Part shown: one piece after another, positions 52,852 to 61,685 of the stretch
How positions within the stretch are numbered: the first letter of the stretch is position 1
How the letters are laid out: each line of letters opens with the position of its first letter
Source of the DNA: Roseihalotalea indica
GTDB taxonomy: Bacteria; Bacteroidota; Bacteroidia; Cytophagales; Cyclobacteriaceae
Assembly (NCBI RefSeq): GCF_022458895.1
Contig: NZ_JAINFL010000004.1
Coordinates: forward strand, 496,001 to 560,000
Reading direction: 5' to 3'
DNA: 64,000 nt
Notes under the pieces: model-generated
Seen by the model: the letters and a program-made list of their open reading frames with translations, nothing else
The model's database searches: none
Told to the model about the DNA's origin: nothing
Made by a program: the position numbers and the translations under genes

Positions 52852-54375
52852 TTATGTCTCTTTGATTTTAATAATTTCTTTTTGTGTATCCAGGTAAGAA
52901 AGGGCGTACTCAAGCTCTCCTTGTGACTCAGCATGGATTTCAAACAGAGTATCGTTTTCTTCCACCTGAGTATTCAAAGACGTAAGAAGCAAAATGCCTG
53001 CTGTCATCGCTTCAGGAGCACCAGCCAGCTTAGCCACTTTCGCAAGTCTGCGATTATCAATTTCTGAAACTACCCCAGTCGTTATGGACTTGATCTTGTG
53101 CTTATGGGGGGCTACTTCAGGTTTCCTGAAAAAGCCTTGTGCCTGGCAGATAGAGGTAAATTTTTTGTAGCCCTCTCCACTTTTCAAAATCCTCAAAGCT
53201 TCAAGAGCGCCTGCCCCTTCGGCTGCTTTTCCTCCCATTTCAAGTAACCTGCCTGCCAGTAGTACTGCTCTTTCACGCAGGTCATCAGGTGCATGGTCTT
53301 CATTTCTTAAGACGGACAAAACATCCCTTGCCTCCAGTGCAGGGCCGATGCCCCGCCCTACAGGTTGCGATCCATCGGTTAATATAATATCAATATTCAG
53401 TCCGATGGCTTTGCCTACGGCAACCATCTTTTCTGACAGATGCTCAGCAGCTTCCCGGGAGCGCACTTTAGCCGTTGGGCCGACAGGAATATCAATCACA
53501 ACATCAGTAGAACCTGCTGCCGCCTTTTTTGAAAGCACGGAAGCGATCATCTGCCCTTCGCTATCAATATCTAATGCTTTTTCCACGCGGATGAGTATAT
53601 CATCAGCCGGACTTAACTGTACTGATCCGCCCCAGGCCAGGCACCCCCCTTCTAGATCCACCACTTTTTTCATTTGCTCGGTGGTAAGATTTACGTTGGT
53701 AACTACCTCCATGGTGTCAGCGGTACCAGCCGGAGAAGTAATGGCACGGGAAGAAGTTTTAGGAATGGTCAGCCCCGCTGCGGCAACAATAGACACTACC
53801 AGTGGGGTAGTTCGGTTACCGGGCAAGCCACCTATGCAGTGTTTATCATAAACCTTATCTTTACCCCAATCCAGTTTAAAACCCACATTAATCATGGAAC
53901 GGGTCAGGGCAATCACTTCTTCCTGATTTAATGCATTCCCTGTGCTGGAAGCCAGAAAAGCTGAAAGTTGAATATTGGATAAATTCCGATTGACGATATC
54001 GCCAATGATCCTGTCAAACGCTGCCTGGTTCAAGCGGTGTCCATAAATTTTCTTACGGACGTCACTCATGGAATCCAAGGCATCCAAATGACTCAAGGTG
54101 AGTTCATCCCCAGCATTTGCTCCCAATGAATCAATGGCTGCTTCTGATAAGCTTAGTTGGTCATGAGTCAGATGTTCTTCATTGTCCCAAACGATGAGTG
54201 AGGCCACGATGGTTTTATTTCCTTTTGAAACTTTTATACGATTTAAAGCCTCAAATCCTTCGGACACACATACCGGACAATCCTTGCGCATAAATACCAT
54301 GAATTCATTGCGTGCATCAATGCCTAGTCTTACTAATTTTAATACGTTATGGCGGGTATCCTTTGCTTCCATCAC
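52852..54375 (-). CDS. deoA: AMP phosphorylase-like (DeoA family)
   Basis: The 507-residue enzyme belongs to the family of archaeal AMP phosphorylases, longer by an N-terminal domain (about 1-85) than thymidine phosphorylase. GGLPGNRTTPLVV (about 183-195) and TSSRAITSPAGTADTMEV (about 212-229) match the AMP type, not the KHSTGG/GRGLGHTGGT pattern of DeoA. AMP phosphorylase makes adenine and ribose 1,5-bisphosphate from AMP and phosphate. The PRPP synthetase follows in the operon and the beta-CASP nuclease precedes it with a four-base overlap. I see no RuBisCO or isomerase partner here. Confidence 0.92.
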   Translation of the reverse strand: MMEAKDTRHNVLKLVRLGIDARNEFMVFMRKDCPVCVSEGFEALNRIKVSKGNKTIVASLIVWDNEEHLTHDQLSLSEAAIDSLGANAGDELTLSHLDALDSMSDVRKKIYGHRLNQAAFDRIIGDIVNRNLSNIQLSAFLASSTGNALNQEEVIALTRSMINVGFKLDWGKDKVYDKHCIGGLPGNRTTPLVVSIVAAAGLTIPKTSSRAITSPAGTADTMEVVTNVNLTTEQMKKVVDLEGGCLAWGGSVQLSPADDILIRVEKALDIDSEGQMIASVLSKKAAAGSTDVVIDIPVGPTAKVRSREAAEHLSEKMVAVGKAIGLNIDIILTDGSQPVGRGIGPALEARDVLSVLRNEDHAPDDLRERAVLLAGRLLEMGGKAAEGAGALEALRILKSGEGYKKFTSICQAQGFFRKPEVAPHKHKIKSITTGVVSEIDNRRLAKVAKLAGAPEAMTAGILLLTSLNTQVEENDTLFEIHAESQGELEYALSYLDTQKEIIKIKET

Positions 54376-55742
54376 AATTCTACCGTTTGATTAAGTTGAG
54401 GGATATGTGTTTGCCATCCTTTATTATCTTCCAGGGCTTTTGATAAAGCTTCTGCCTGCGCTGCTTCCCCATGAATAATGAATACCTTTTCGGGTTGTTT
54501 TTTAATTTCAGAGAGCCAGTCAATCAAATCGTTTTGGTCACCATGCGCACTCAGTCCTTCAATGTGTTCCATGTGCATTTTGAATGGTAGCCATTTGCCA
54601 TACACTTTAATTTCTTTCGCTCCTTCCAGCAGTTTTCTTCCTCTGGTTCCTTCTGCCTGATAGCCTACAAAAAGTAAGGTGTCATTACTATTGCCTGATC
54701 TTGTTTCCATATAGTTCAGTATTCGTCCGCCCGTCATCATTCCACTTCCGGCAATGACGATCTTGGATTTGTTGTCTTCCCTCAGCGCCAGGGTTTCCCG
54801 ATAGTTGCTAACTACCTGAAAATGAGAACACATTTCATCACATTCTTCAGGTTTAAGCATATGCCAATCCCGCGAGGCATGGAAGAGATGAAGTACATTG
54901 GCACCCATCGGACTGTCCATGATCATGGGTATTTTTGGTATCTTCTTCTCTTTCAATAACCGCCATATCATCAGCATCATCAATTGCGTGCGCTCTACCG
55001 CAAAGCTCGGTATGAACAGGCTGCCTCCCCGTTCAATAGTTTCATTGATGATACGTTCCAGTTCAGGAACTATAGTTTCTTCTTCCGGATGCACCCTGCC
55101 TCCATAGGTGGACTCAATTAGCAGTACATTTGCCTTTTCAGGCTTTTTAGGCGCATATAGCAGTAAATCTTTTTTGCGTCCGATATCGCCAGAAAACACA
55201 AAACGTTTCTCGTTGACCTCTATTTCAATAAAAGTTGACCCGATAATGTGCCCATTATACTGCCACCTCACCTTAAAGTCATCTTCTATCACATGCCATT
55301 TTCCTTCTGAAACAGGATTAAAAAGAGGAATTGTATTTTCAACATCTTTCAGGTCATAGAAAGCCTCTGCCGGATGGTGTTTGCTATATCCTTCTTTATT
55401 GGCTCTGGCAGCCTCCTCTTCCTGAATTTTAGCACTGTCTTTTAGTATAATTTCAGCGATCTTGAGGGTGGGCGCACTTCCATATATTTTGCCTTTGAAG
55501 CCTAATTTCACCAAGCGGGCCAGGTAGCCTGTGTGATCAAGGTGCCCATGGGTAAGTACCACCGCGTCAATAGATGCCGGGACATACTCGGGTGGCTCCC
55601 AATTGAGCAGTCTCAGTTCTTTTAATCCCTGAAAAACACCGCAATCCACCATCAGCTTTTTACTTCCGGTTTCAAGCAAATATTTGGATCCTGTAACGGT
55701 ACCAGCCGCACCTAAAAATTTTATGGTTATTTTTTCTTTCAT
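54372..55742 (-). CDS. Beta-CASP metallo-beta-lactamase ribonuclease
   Basis: The 457-residue product from 55742 has the metal site LTHGHLDHTGYL (about 65-76), a beta-CASP domain at about 200-370 (SFAVERTQLMMLM; IAGSGMMTGGRILNYM) and a final LSAHGDQNDL plus FIIHGEAAQ. This is the CPSF-73/Ysh1-type arrangement of RNases. It would cut RNA, or pre-tRNA, and release nucleotides that the phosphorylase can use. A longer start at 55754 adds MYLK. The stop overlaps the phosphorylase start (ATGA), a strong sign of coupling. Confidence 0.9.
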   Translation of the reverse strand: MKEKITIKFLGAAGTVTGSKYLLETGSKKLMVDCGVFQGLKELRLLNWEPPEYVPASIDAVVLTHGHLDHTGYLARLVKLGFKGKIYGSAPTLKIAEIILKDSAKIQEEEAARANKEGYSKHHPAEAFYDLKDVENTIPLFNPVSEGKWHVIEDDFKVRWQYNGHIIGSTFIEIEVNEKRFVFSGDIGRKKDLLLYAPKKPEKANVLLIESTYGGRVHPEEETIVPELERIINETIERGGSLFIPSFAVERTQLMMLMIWRLLKEKKIPKIPMIMDSPMGANVLHLFHASRDWHMLKPEECDEMCSHFQVVSNYRETLALREDNKSKIVIAGSGMMTGGRILNYMETRSGNSNDTLLFVGYQAEGTRGRKLLEGAKEIKVYGKWLPFKMHMEHIEGLSAHGDQNDLIDWLSEIKKQPEKVFIIHGEAAQAEALSKALEDNKGWQTHIPQLNQTVEL

Positions 55743-55761
55743 CTTTAAATACAAATCATTT

Positions 55762-56616
55762 TTAATAGACCGCCCTGCTTGAACAAATTTCGTTTCCTTC
55801 TTTAAGTATCCCTCTGATCCGTTTATCAGATATTCCTATTTCATTAAGCATCTTTGGCTTGTCACAAAGCTCCTTGCAGAGTACTACCATCTTATCAATC
55901 AACTGTTGCTTTTCGGACTTGGTGAGCGTAGTGAGGCAGGTAATAGGATGTAAACCGGACAAGTTAATCCGGTCACTTAAACTTCCTTGTTGGGGATAAT
56001 CCCAGCCGATGAGAATCAAACCGGAACATTTACCATATTGAATGGCATCTTCGGTGAACCGGGTATTAGTCACCACCCAACCCTGATGAAACTTAGTAGC
56101 ATGATCTATACGTTTCTGCCATTGCTTTTTTACATCTTCAAACCGGGATTTTATATAGAGTGGAATTTTTACATCGCACTTATAACCTTGCCGATTATGG
56201 AATTTGCACTCTACCATAAAGTGCTTATTATCCTTTTCGGCCTCCACATCTATTTCGTGAGTCACACAATGGCCCTGAATGATCACACCTACTTTAGTGC
56301 GGTATCCCTGGTGTTTGAGAATTTCACCAATGAACTTTTCAAAGGGGTATCCTGATGGTCCCAGCTCTAAAATAGCCTGCTTGGTTTTGTACCTTCCTGC
56401 GACAGGTTTTGAGTACTTCCTGAGCATGGAAAAGGCCTGACTGTATATTTTTTTTGTAGACATTCCATCAAATAGCTGCTTCTCAATTTCTCTCACAATC
56501 CGATCTGTTACAGCCAAATCTGCTCCGGCTCGTTCCAGCGATTGCCTTAATTTTTCTGCTGAGAAAGCGGCTCTTTCTCCTGAAGCTTTTGTGATGAGAA
56601 CGGTCTTTTCTGACAT
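55762..56616 (-). CDS. ATP-cone + PD-(D/E)XK nuclease fusion
   Basis: Residues 1-95 form an ATP-cone (VLITKASGERAAFSAEKLRQSL, then STKKIYSQAFSMLRK), the nucleotide-binding domain of NrdR and ribonucleotide reductase that senses ATP/dATP. Residues about 100-190 resemble Mrr-type nucleases: HEIDVEAEKDNKHFMVECKF contains the D...E-x-K core. The last 90 residues are helical with a KMLNEIG-RIRGIL ending. A nuclease gated by adenine nucleotides would link to the AMP-metabolism genes downstream. The start follows a palindrome by eight bases. Confidence 0.8.
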   Translation of the reverse strand: MSEKTVLITKASGERAAFSAEKLRQSLERAGADLAVTDRIVREIEKQLFDGMSTKKIYSQAFSMLRKYSKPVAGRYKTKQAILELGPSGYPFEKFIGEILKHQGYRTKVGVIIQGHCVTHEIDVEAEKDNKHFMVECKFHNRQGYKCDVKIPLYIKSRFEDVKKQWQKRIDHATKFHQGWVVTNTRFTEDAIQYGKCSGLILIGWDYPQQGSLSDRINLSGLHPITCLTTLTKSEKQQLIDKMVVLCKELCDKPKMLNEIGISDKRIRGILKEGNEICSSRAVY

Positions 56617-56623
56617 TTATACT

Positions 56624-56647
56624 ACTTTAACAATCCAATGTTAAAGT
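56624..56647. promoter_or_regulatory. Inverted repeat upstream of the ATP-cone nuclease
   Basis: ACTTTAAC (56624-56631) and GTTAAAGT (56640-56647) form an eight-base repeat around an eight-base spacer, eight bases before the ATG at 56616 on the minus strand. It could be an operator for this module. Nothing confirms binding. Confidence 0.4.
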
Positions 56648-56727
56648 TAGAATATTACCCCTCGGAGGTATTTACGATATCTCACTTTCGATGTATGAAA
56701 TTATGATACCCAAAAACGTTTCAGAGG

Positions 56728-57285
56728 TTATGAGTCAAAGCTCTTTTCGCAGTAATAATCGATGAGGTAGTCCTGATAAATCCAAAAGAATTTACTGATA
56801 TCAAAGAAGTTTAAAGGAGCCATGCTAAACTTTGATTTTATCTCACGCACCAACTCACCGTATTCCAAATAATCGGATGGCAATAAAGTCTTGTGGTGAT
56901 AACTTTGAATTACTTTCAATGAATGTTTATTCCATAATGGAAAAAACATCGGGGCATGAACTGCACAATACCTGGATGCAAATGCTATGGTTTCATTATC
57001 AATACCGCTATGCCCACTTTGAGCAATACCAATGGCAATTGAAAGGTCGCCTTTGGTCAGAGGTTCATCAATTTTTAGCCTTTCAATATGATCATGAAAG
57101 CCGCCCATGATGAAATAATCAACCCTGTCATGATCGGCTACTGCCATAACCTTCTCTTTGATGACATCAATATCCTGATTACCGGGACGGTTTTTGATGA
57201 ATTTGATGAGTTTTCTATCGGTAAGAAAGTAACCTCGAATTGCTTTTGTGTGATTAACATATTCCTCCATGACTCTCGGAATCAT
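56728..57285 (-). CDS. Protein of unknown function
   Basis: The 185-residue protein has a Gly-containing DYFIMGGFHDHIE segment, then a stretch with many histidines and tyrosines toward the C-terminus. No membrane helix or signal is visible. I do not recognise a family. It is coupled to the dicarboxylate symporter gene, whose stop overlaps its start, and is followed by the ATP-cone module. The high number of His and Tyr would fit a phosphorylation or metal site, but that is guesswork. Confidence 0.6.
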   Translation of the reverse strand: MIPRVMEEYVNHTKAIRGYFLTDRKLIKFIKNRPGNQDIDVIKEKVMAVADHDRVDYFIMGGFHDHIERLKIDEPLTKGDLSIAIGIAQSGHSGIDNETIAFASRYCAVHAPMFFPLWNKHSLKVIQSYHHKTLLPSDYLEYGELVREIKSKFSMAPLNFFDISKFFWIYQDYLIDYYCEKSFDS

Positions 57286-58646
57286 TCATTTATTACTTCC
57301 ACGGTTTTAGGAGCTATGACTGCTTGACGCATAACTGTACCATACCATTGATTGAAAACCACACAGGCAGTCAGATCTCCGGTGACATTAACCGCTGTAC
57401 GAAACATTCCCAATAATCGCTCTACACCGATAATGATGATGATACCTTCTGCCGGAATACCTGCACTGCCCAAGACAGATGCAAGAATTACAACTCCTCC
57501 TCCCGGAATGGCCGGTGTACCTATTGACGCAGCAACTATAGTTATAACCACAACGATAATATTAAGCAAACTCATTTCCAGCCCGTACGCTTGGGCAATG
57601 AACAAAGTGGTTATGGTTTGATAAAGAGCTGTGCCATCCATATTGACAGTTGCCCCGATAGGGATGATAAAATTACTGATCGCATGATCCACTTTTAATT
57701 CTTCTTCTGCTGTTTGCAACGAAAGAGGCATTACTGCAGCAGAACTGGTGGTGGAAAAAGCCAGGAGTTGAGCGTCTCTGATCTTTCCCAAGAATTTTAG
57801 CGGGTTCCTGCGGCCTAACAAACTCACCATCATCAGGTATATGCCTACTAAAATTAGTAAACCTGCCAAGACTACTATCACGTAATAACCTAGTCCGGCA
57901 AGGGAGCTTAGACCTACACTGGATGTAAGCTGAGCCATGAGACCAAAAACTGCTATGGGTACTAAAATCATGGCCCACTTAACTACTGTCATACAAATTT
58001 CCTGTACAGCACTCAGCAATAACTTCACAGGTTTCAGCAGATTATCTGGCAATGATAATACTGCCACTCCAATAATAATGGTAAAGATGACAATGCTCAA
58101 CATTTCCCCGCTTACCATAGAGGCCAGCGGGTTTTCAGGCAGCAGATCGGTAATGATGCCCGGCATATCATTGATGCCAAATGATAATTCAGCATTTTTT
58201 TCGCCTGCCGCCAGTACTGCTTCATGCTCGGCAGCTGCCTGTTCATGCAGGTAGCTGCCCGGTTTAAAAACGGTGGCAAGAAGGGTTCCTATACTCACGG
58301 AGATAATGGTGGTAGCCACAAAATAAAGTAAAACACCACCTCCCAGTTTTTTCAGGTTGTCTTTGTCATTACTGGCGATACCAGTAATGATAGAGGCCAC
58401 GATTAACGGGATCATAATCATTTGCACGAGCTTAAGAAAGAGCATGCCGGGCAGGGCCAGCCAGTTACCTAAAACATCGGCAGTGGCTTTGCGCACCCAT
58501 CCATTTTGTGGGCTTAAAAGAAGGCCAAAACCCACTCCTAAGAAAAGTGCAATGAGTACCTTTAACCAGAGCTTGCCTGCTACCAGTTTTTGAAGATAGG
58601 TATTAAGTGATTTGAGAGATTTTATTTCTGTATCAAACAAGCTCAT
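57282..58646 (-). CDS. Dicarboxylate/amino acid:cation symporter
   Basis: The 454-residue membrane protein is of the glutamate/dicarboxylate symporter family. The serine-rich helical hairpin (LAFSTTSSAAVMPLSL, about 300-315), the NMDGTALYQ segment (about 347-355) and the AIPGGGVVIL segment are the core motifs. It imports glutamate, aspartate or C4-dicarboxylates with Na+ or H+. Sodium coupling would match the NhaA antiporter in the same cluster. The gene lies directly after the type II GAPDH gene and its last codon overlaps that start. Confidence 0.92.
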   Translation of the reverse strand: MSLFDTEIKSLKSLNTYLQKLVAGKLWLKVLIALFLGVGFGLLLSPQNGWVRKATADVLGNWLALPGMLFLKLVQMIMIPLIVASIITGIASNDKDNLKKLGGGVLLYFVATTIISVSIGTLLATVFKPGSYLHEQAAAEHEAVLAAGEKNAELSFGINDMPGIITDLLPENPLASMVSGEMLSIVIFTIIIGVAVLSLPDNLLKPVKLLLSAVQEICMTVVKWAMILVPIAVFGLMAQLTSSVGLSSLAGLGYYVIVVLAGLLILVGIYLMMVSLLGRRNPLKFLGKIRDAQLLAFSTTSSAAVMPLSLQTAEEELKVDHAISNFIIPIGATVNMDGTALYQTITTLFIAQAYGLEMSLLNIIVVVITIVAASIGTPAIPGGGVVILASVLGSAGIPAEGIIIIIGVERLLGMFRTAVNVTGDLTACVVFNQWYGTVMRQAVIAPKTVEVINE

Positions 58647-59662
58647 TATATCATCCCCAAACTTTCATTTGTCTTTTTAATTGATCTCTCGGCACTTTCT
58701 TCTATCCCGGTCAATGCCCTGATCGCATCAATGGTCTCTGGGATTACGATGGCCTGGTTGTCCACTACATAGGCGTAATAGAGCTCATTACCTTCTACTT
58801 TTAGCATGTCTTGCCACAGTGCTACCTCGTACATATCGCCCCAGGGTCGTCCCATATCCAGGTATCTTTCTTTGATCGTATTATTAGAAACCAACCCTTC
58901 GTTATAGCTCATCAACGAGATTCGTGTAGATGTCTGAAATGCCTCTATCACCTCCTTTTTATCAGCTTGTCGGGTAAGTCGCACATTCCAGTAATGTAGA
59001 TGGCTCAGGGTTTGGGGAACTTTCACCGCCATAGTAACTACATCCAGCTCAGGGTCTACACTTTGCGCATCAGGTCCCTGATGGCTGGGGATGTCTTTTT
59101 CAGGTACCAGAGTATTCATGATGCCACCGAGATGGCTTTCCCAGGGGTCGGTCGCTCTACGAAGCAAAGTACCACGGGCACTTTCTAACAGTCCGGCTCT
59201 TTTCAATGCAGAAAGTGTCCTGACAATTGAAGTGGTGTTACACGAAACTACCCGGGTACTGTCCCGGTTTAGGGCGGAAGCATAATTGTTTTCTGCGCTA
59301 AAGGAATGTCCGGTAGTTTCGTGTTTTTCACCTCCTTGAATGATAAATTTGATTTCTCGCTCTTTATACAACTGCACGTTTTGGGCCGCTATCTTCTTGG
59401 GAGTACAATCCACTACTACATCTGCTACATCTAATAGGTCAGTCATGTTGCCTGCCGGGGAAATAGCTACCTGCTCCATGTTGCTTTTAGCTTCTGGAGT
59501 AGCAGCATAAATGGGGTATCCTTTGCTTACCGCTGCTTGAATGCGCCAATCACTGATCACATCACAAACTCCGGCCAATTCCATATCCTCTTGCAGTGCA
59601 ATAGCATCCGCTACTCTTTTGCCGATTACACCATATCCGATAAGTGCTATTTTCTTTTTCAT
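58646..59662 (-). CDS. gap: Type II (archaeal) glyceraldehyde-3-phosphate dehydrogenase
   Basis: The 338-residue enzyme oxidises glyceraldehyde 3-phosphate with NAD(P). It belongs to the archaeal type II family, not the bacterial gapA type: ALIGYGVIGKRVADAI at the N-terminus is the Rossmann motif, SCNTTSIVRTL (about 140-150) carries the catalytic cysteine, and the phosphate-site histidine pattern HLHYWNV follows. It should work with the class I aldolase at 45968 as an archaeal-type triose pathway. The gene is five bases after the K+ channel gene. Confidence 0.93.
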   Translation of the reverse strand: MKKKIALIGYGVIGKRVADAIALQEDMELAGVCDVISDWRIQAAVSKGYPIYAATPEAKSNMEQVAISPAGNMTDLLDVADVVVDCTPKKIAAQNVQLYKEREIKFIIQGGEKHETTGHSFSAENNYASALNRDSTRVVSCNTTSIVRTLSALKRAGLLESARGTLLRRATDPWESHLGGIMNTLVPEKDIPSHQGPDAQSVDPELDVVTMAVKVPQTLSHLHYWNVRLTRQADKKEVIEAFQTSTRISLMSYNEGLVSNNTIKERYLDMGRPWGDMYEVALWQDMLKVEGNELYYAYVVDNQAIVIPETIDAIRALTGIEESAERSIKKTNESLGMI

Positions 59663-59666
59663 AATG

Positions 59667-60224
59667 TTATTGCGTTTTAATTTTGGTATGAATATTATTT
59701 ATGTTGGATAATCCGAATACGATCAGTACAAAGCTTTGTGCGATCTCCATGATCACCAATATCCTGGCAGGATACGTTAAGGGTACGATGTCTCCGTAAC
59801 CGATTGCCGCAAAAGTTACCACACTGAAATAGAAAAACTCAAATAAAAAGCTGAGATAACCCATGTTGTCCGATGTGTTAAATCCCTGAAATGAGCCTGT
59901 ATTGGCAGCAGCAATACAGCTATAATCTGCGGCATAGGAGAAGATAATCAACAGTACCAGTAGCCCGAAAATCCAGAGCAATTGCCCAAAAGAATGACAC
60001 TGGCGAATGGATTTATTTACCTGTTTGAAGGTAAAAAATGTAAAATATATAGTTTTGATCAGGGCAAATAAAACCACCAGGTAAGGCACCCAGCTTATTT
60101 TATGATCAACAAATTGCATGAGGTAGACATAAACGATGGCCACCAAAGCCACCAGTATCACAGCCGGACTCAGGCGCTTGATCAGTTGTTTTAAGAAACT
60201 ATCGTAGTCTATTTTGTATACCAT
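59667..60224 (-). CDS. Two-helix potassium channel
   Basis: The 185-residue protein has four membrane helices, the last two flanking a pore loop with AAIGYGDIVPLT (about 149-160). The selectivity filter GYGD is intact. No C-terminal RCK domain is present. It should conduct K+ across the inner membrane and adjust charge balance during H+/Na+ exchange. It is part of an ion-transport and metabolism operon, five bases from the GAPDH gene. Confidence 0.88.
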   Translation of the reverse strand: MVYKIDYDSFLKQLIKRLSPAVILVALVAIVYVYLMQFVDHKISWVPYLVVLFALIKTIYFTFFTFKQVNKSIRQCHSFGQLLWIFGLLVLLIIFSYAADYSCIAAANTGSFQGFNTSDNMGYLSFLFEFFYFSVVTFAAIGYGDIVPLTYPARILVIMEIAQSFVLIVFGLSNINNIHTKIKTQ

Positions 60225-60234
60225 TGTATATAAG

Positions 60235-61563
60235 TCAATTGTTCATTGCCGGTTTAGTTGTAGATTCTGTTCTGCCATACAGACGAAGTATAATTGCACC
60301 AATGACACCGGCAAGCACTGAAGCAAACAAAATACTTAGCTTGGCAATGAATGTATATTCCTCTTTTTGGAATGCCAATTCAGTGATGAATAGTGACATG
60401 GTAAAGCCTATTCCGGCTATCATGGCTACTCCCGAAAGGTGTCTCCAGGAAATTCCTTCTTGTAACTCGGCCAGCTTAAATTTCACCAAAAGCCAGCTTA
60501 CTCCCAAGATACCGGTAAACTTGCCAACCAAAAGCCCGAAACCTATCCCCAGGCTAATGGGATGACTTAAAATTTCTACTAAATTTCCATGAATGTGAAT
60601 CCCGGTATTGACCAGGGCAAATAAGGGCAGAATAAAAAATCCTACAATAGGTGCCAGGTGATGCTCTATTTTTTGCAAGGGAGTTTCAGCATCATCTGAT
60701 TTTTGCTTGATCTCTTCCAGAATACTGAGTTGTTTTTCTGAAATGAAGTTACCCTTAATAGGAGTTGCCTCTAAGAATTGCAAATGAAGTTTTTGGAGAT
60801 TTTTTAAGTAATCTTCTTCCTTGATCTTAACCTTACCGGGAATGGTGAAAGCAGTGAGAATGCCTGCAATGGTCGGATGTACCCCGGAGAAAAAAAATGC
60901 CAACCAAACCCCACCGATCCCAATGAGTGCATAAAACCAGGCTTTGCGAACGCCAATGTAATTACCTCCTACCAATACAAGTAGGAATAATACACCGTGA
61001 AGCAAATCAATATATGAAATTCCGGAAGTGTAAAAAATAGCAATAATCAGTACGGCACCGAGATCGTCTACTATGGCAAGTGCCACCAAAAATACTTTGA
61101 GCCCTACAGGTACACGATCTCCAAAAAAAGAAAGCACTCCAATGGCAAAGGCTATGTCTGTGGCCATTGGGATTCCCCAACCGTGCTCGGTAGCAGCATT
61201 GAAGTTGAAAATAAGATAAATGGCTGCCGGAACTACCATGCCGCCAATAGCTGCTCCGATAGGCAAAATAGCTTTTCTGAAAGAAGACAGTTTTCCTCCT
61301 ATAATTTCCCTTTTCAACTCCAGGCCTACCTGTAGGAAGAAGATCGCCATTAAGCCATCATTTACCCAAAGTAATAGTGACTCTGACAAAGCAAATTCCC
61401 CAACCAAGAGCGAGATTTCAGTGTGAATAAAGTTTTGATATACTTCCCCGAATGGGGAATTAGCCCAGATCATGGCTACCAGTACAGCCAGAAAAATGGA
61501 AATCCCTGAAGCTGATTGGTTCTTTACCAGATTATTCAAAGAGTTGTTTAGGCGGGTAATCAT
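60235..61563 (-). CDS. nhaA: Na+/H+ antiporter NhaA (second copy)
   Basis: This 442-residue antiporter has the NhaA motif LAIVDDLGAVLIIAIF (about 168-183), with both aspartates, and the VHPTIAGILTAF segment. As in the first copy (18988) the loop at about 255-310 is enlarged. The two proteins are clearly homologous but not identical, so the duplication is old. Sodium extrusion by this gene would support the dicarboxylate symporter and K+ channel encoded downstream in the same operon. Confidence 0.95.
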   Translation of the reverse strand: MITRLNNSLNNLVKNQSASGISIFLAVLVAMIWANSPFGEVYQNFIHTEISLLVGEFALSESLLLWVNDGLMAIFFLQVGLELKREIIGGKLSSFRKAILPIGAAIGGMVVPAAIYLIFNFNAATEHGWGIPMATDIAFAIGVLSFFGDRVPVGLKVFLVALAIVDDLGAVLIIAIFYTSGISYIDLLHGVLFLLVLVGGNYIGVRKAWFYALIGIGGVWLAFFFSGVHPTIAGILTAFTIPGKVKIKEEDYLKNLQKLHLQFLEATPIKGNFISEKQLSILEEIKQKSDDAETPLQKIEHHLAPIVGFFILPLFALVNTGIHIHGNLVEILSHPISLGIGFGLLVGKFTGILGVSWLLVKFKLAELQEGISWRHLSGVAMIAGIGFTMSLFITELAFQKEEYTFIAKLSILFASVLAGVIGAIILRLYGRTESTTKPAMNN

Positions 61564-61685
61564 TCAGATGCATCCTTTTCCAGGCCTTGTTGTAGTGTAA
61601 GCATTGGGCTTTTTTAATTATACCAGGACTGGTTTAACCTTTATTGGTGTCTGCGCCCCTACAGTATTCACAAATAAATCTTTCA

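Noticed and set aside
52848..52943. Upstream extension of the PRPP synthetase frame
   Set aside because: It overlaps the end of the AMP phosphorylase by more than 90 bases and encodes a Lys-rich peptide with no family match.
42150..56700. Shared GATGTATGAAATT near 42856 and 56690
   Set aside because: Thirteen identical AT-rich bases in two gaps can occur by chance and lack further flanking similarity.
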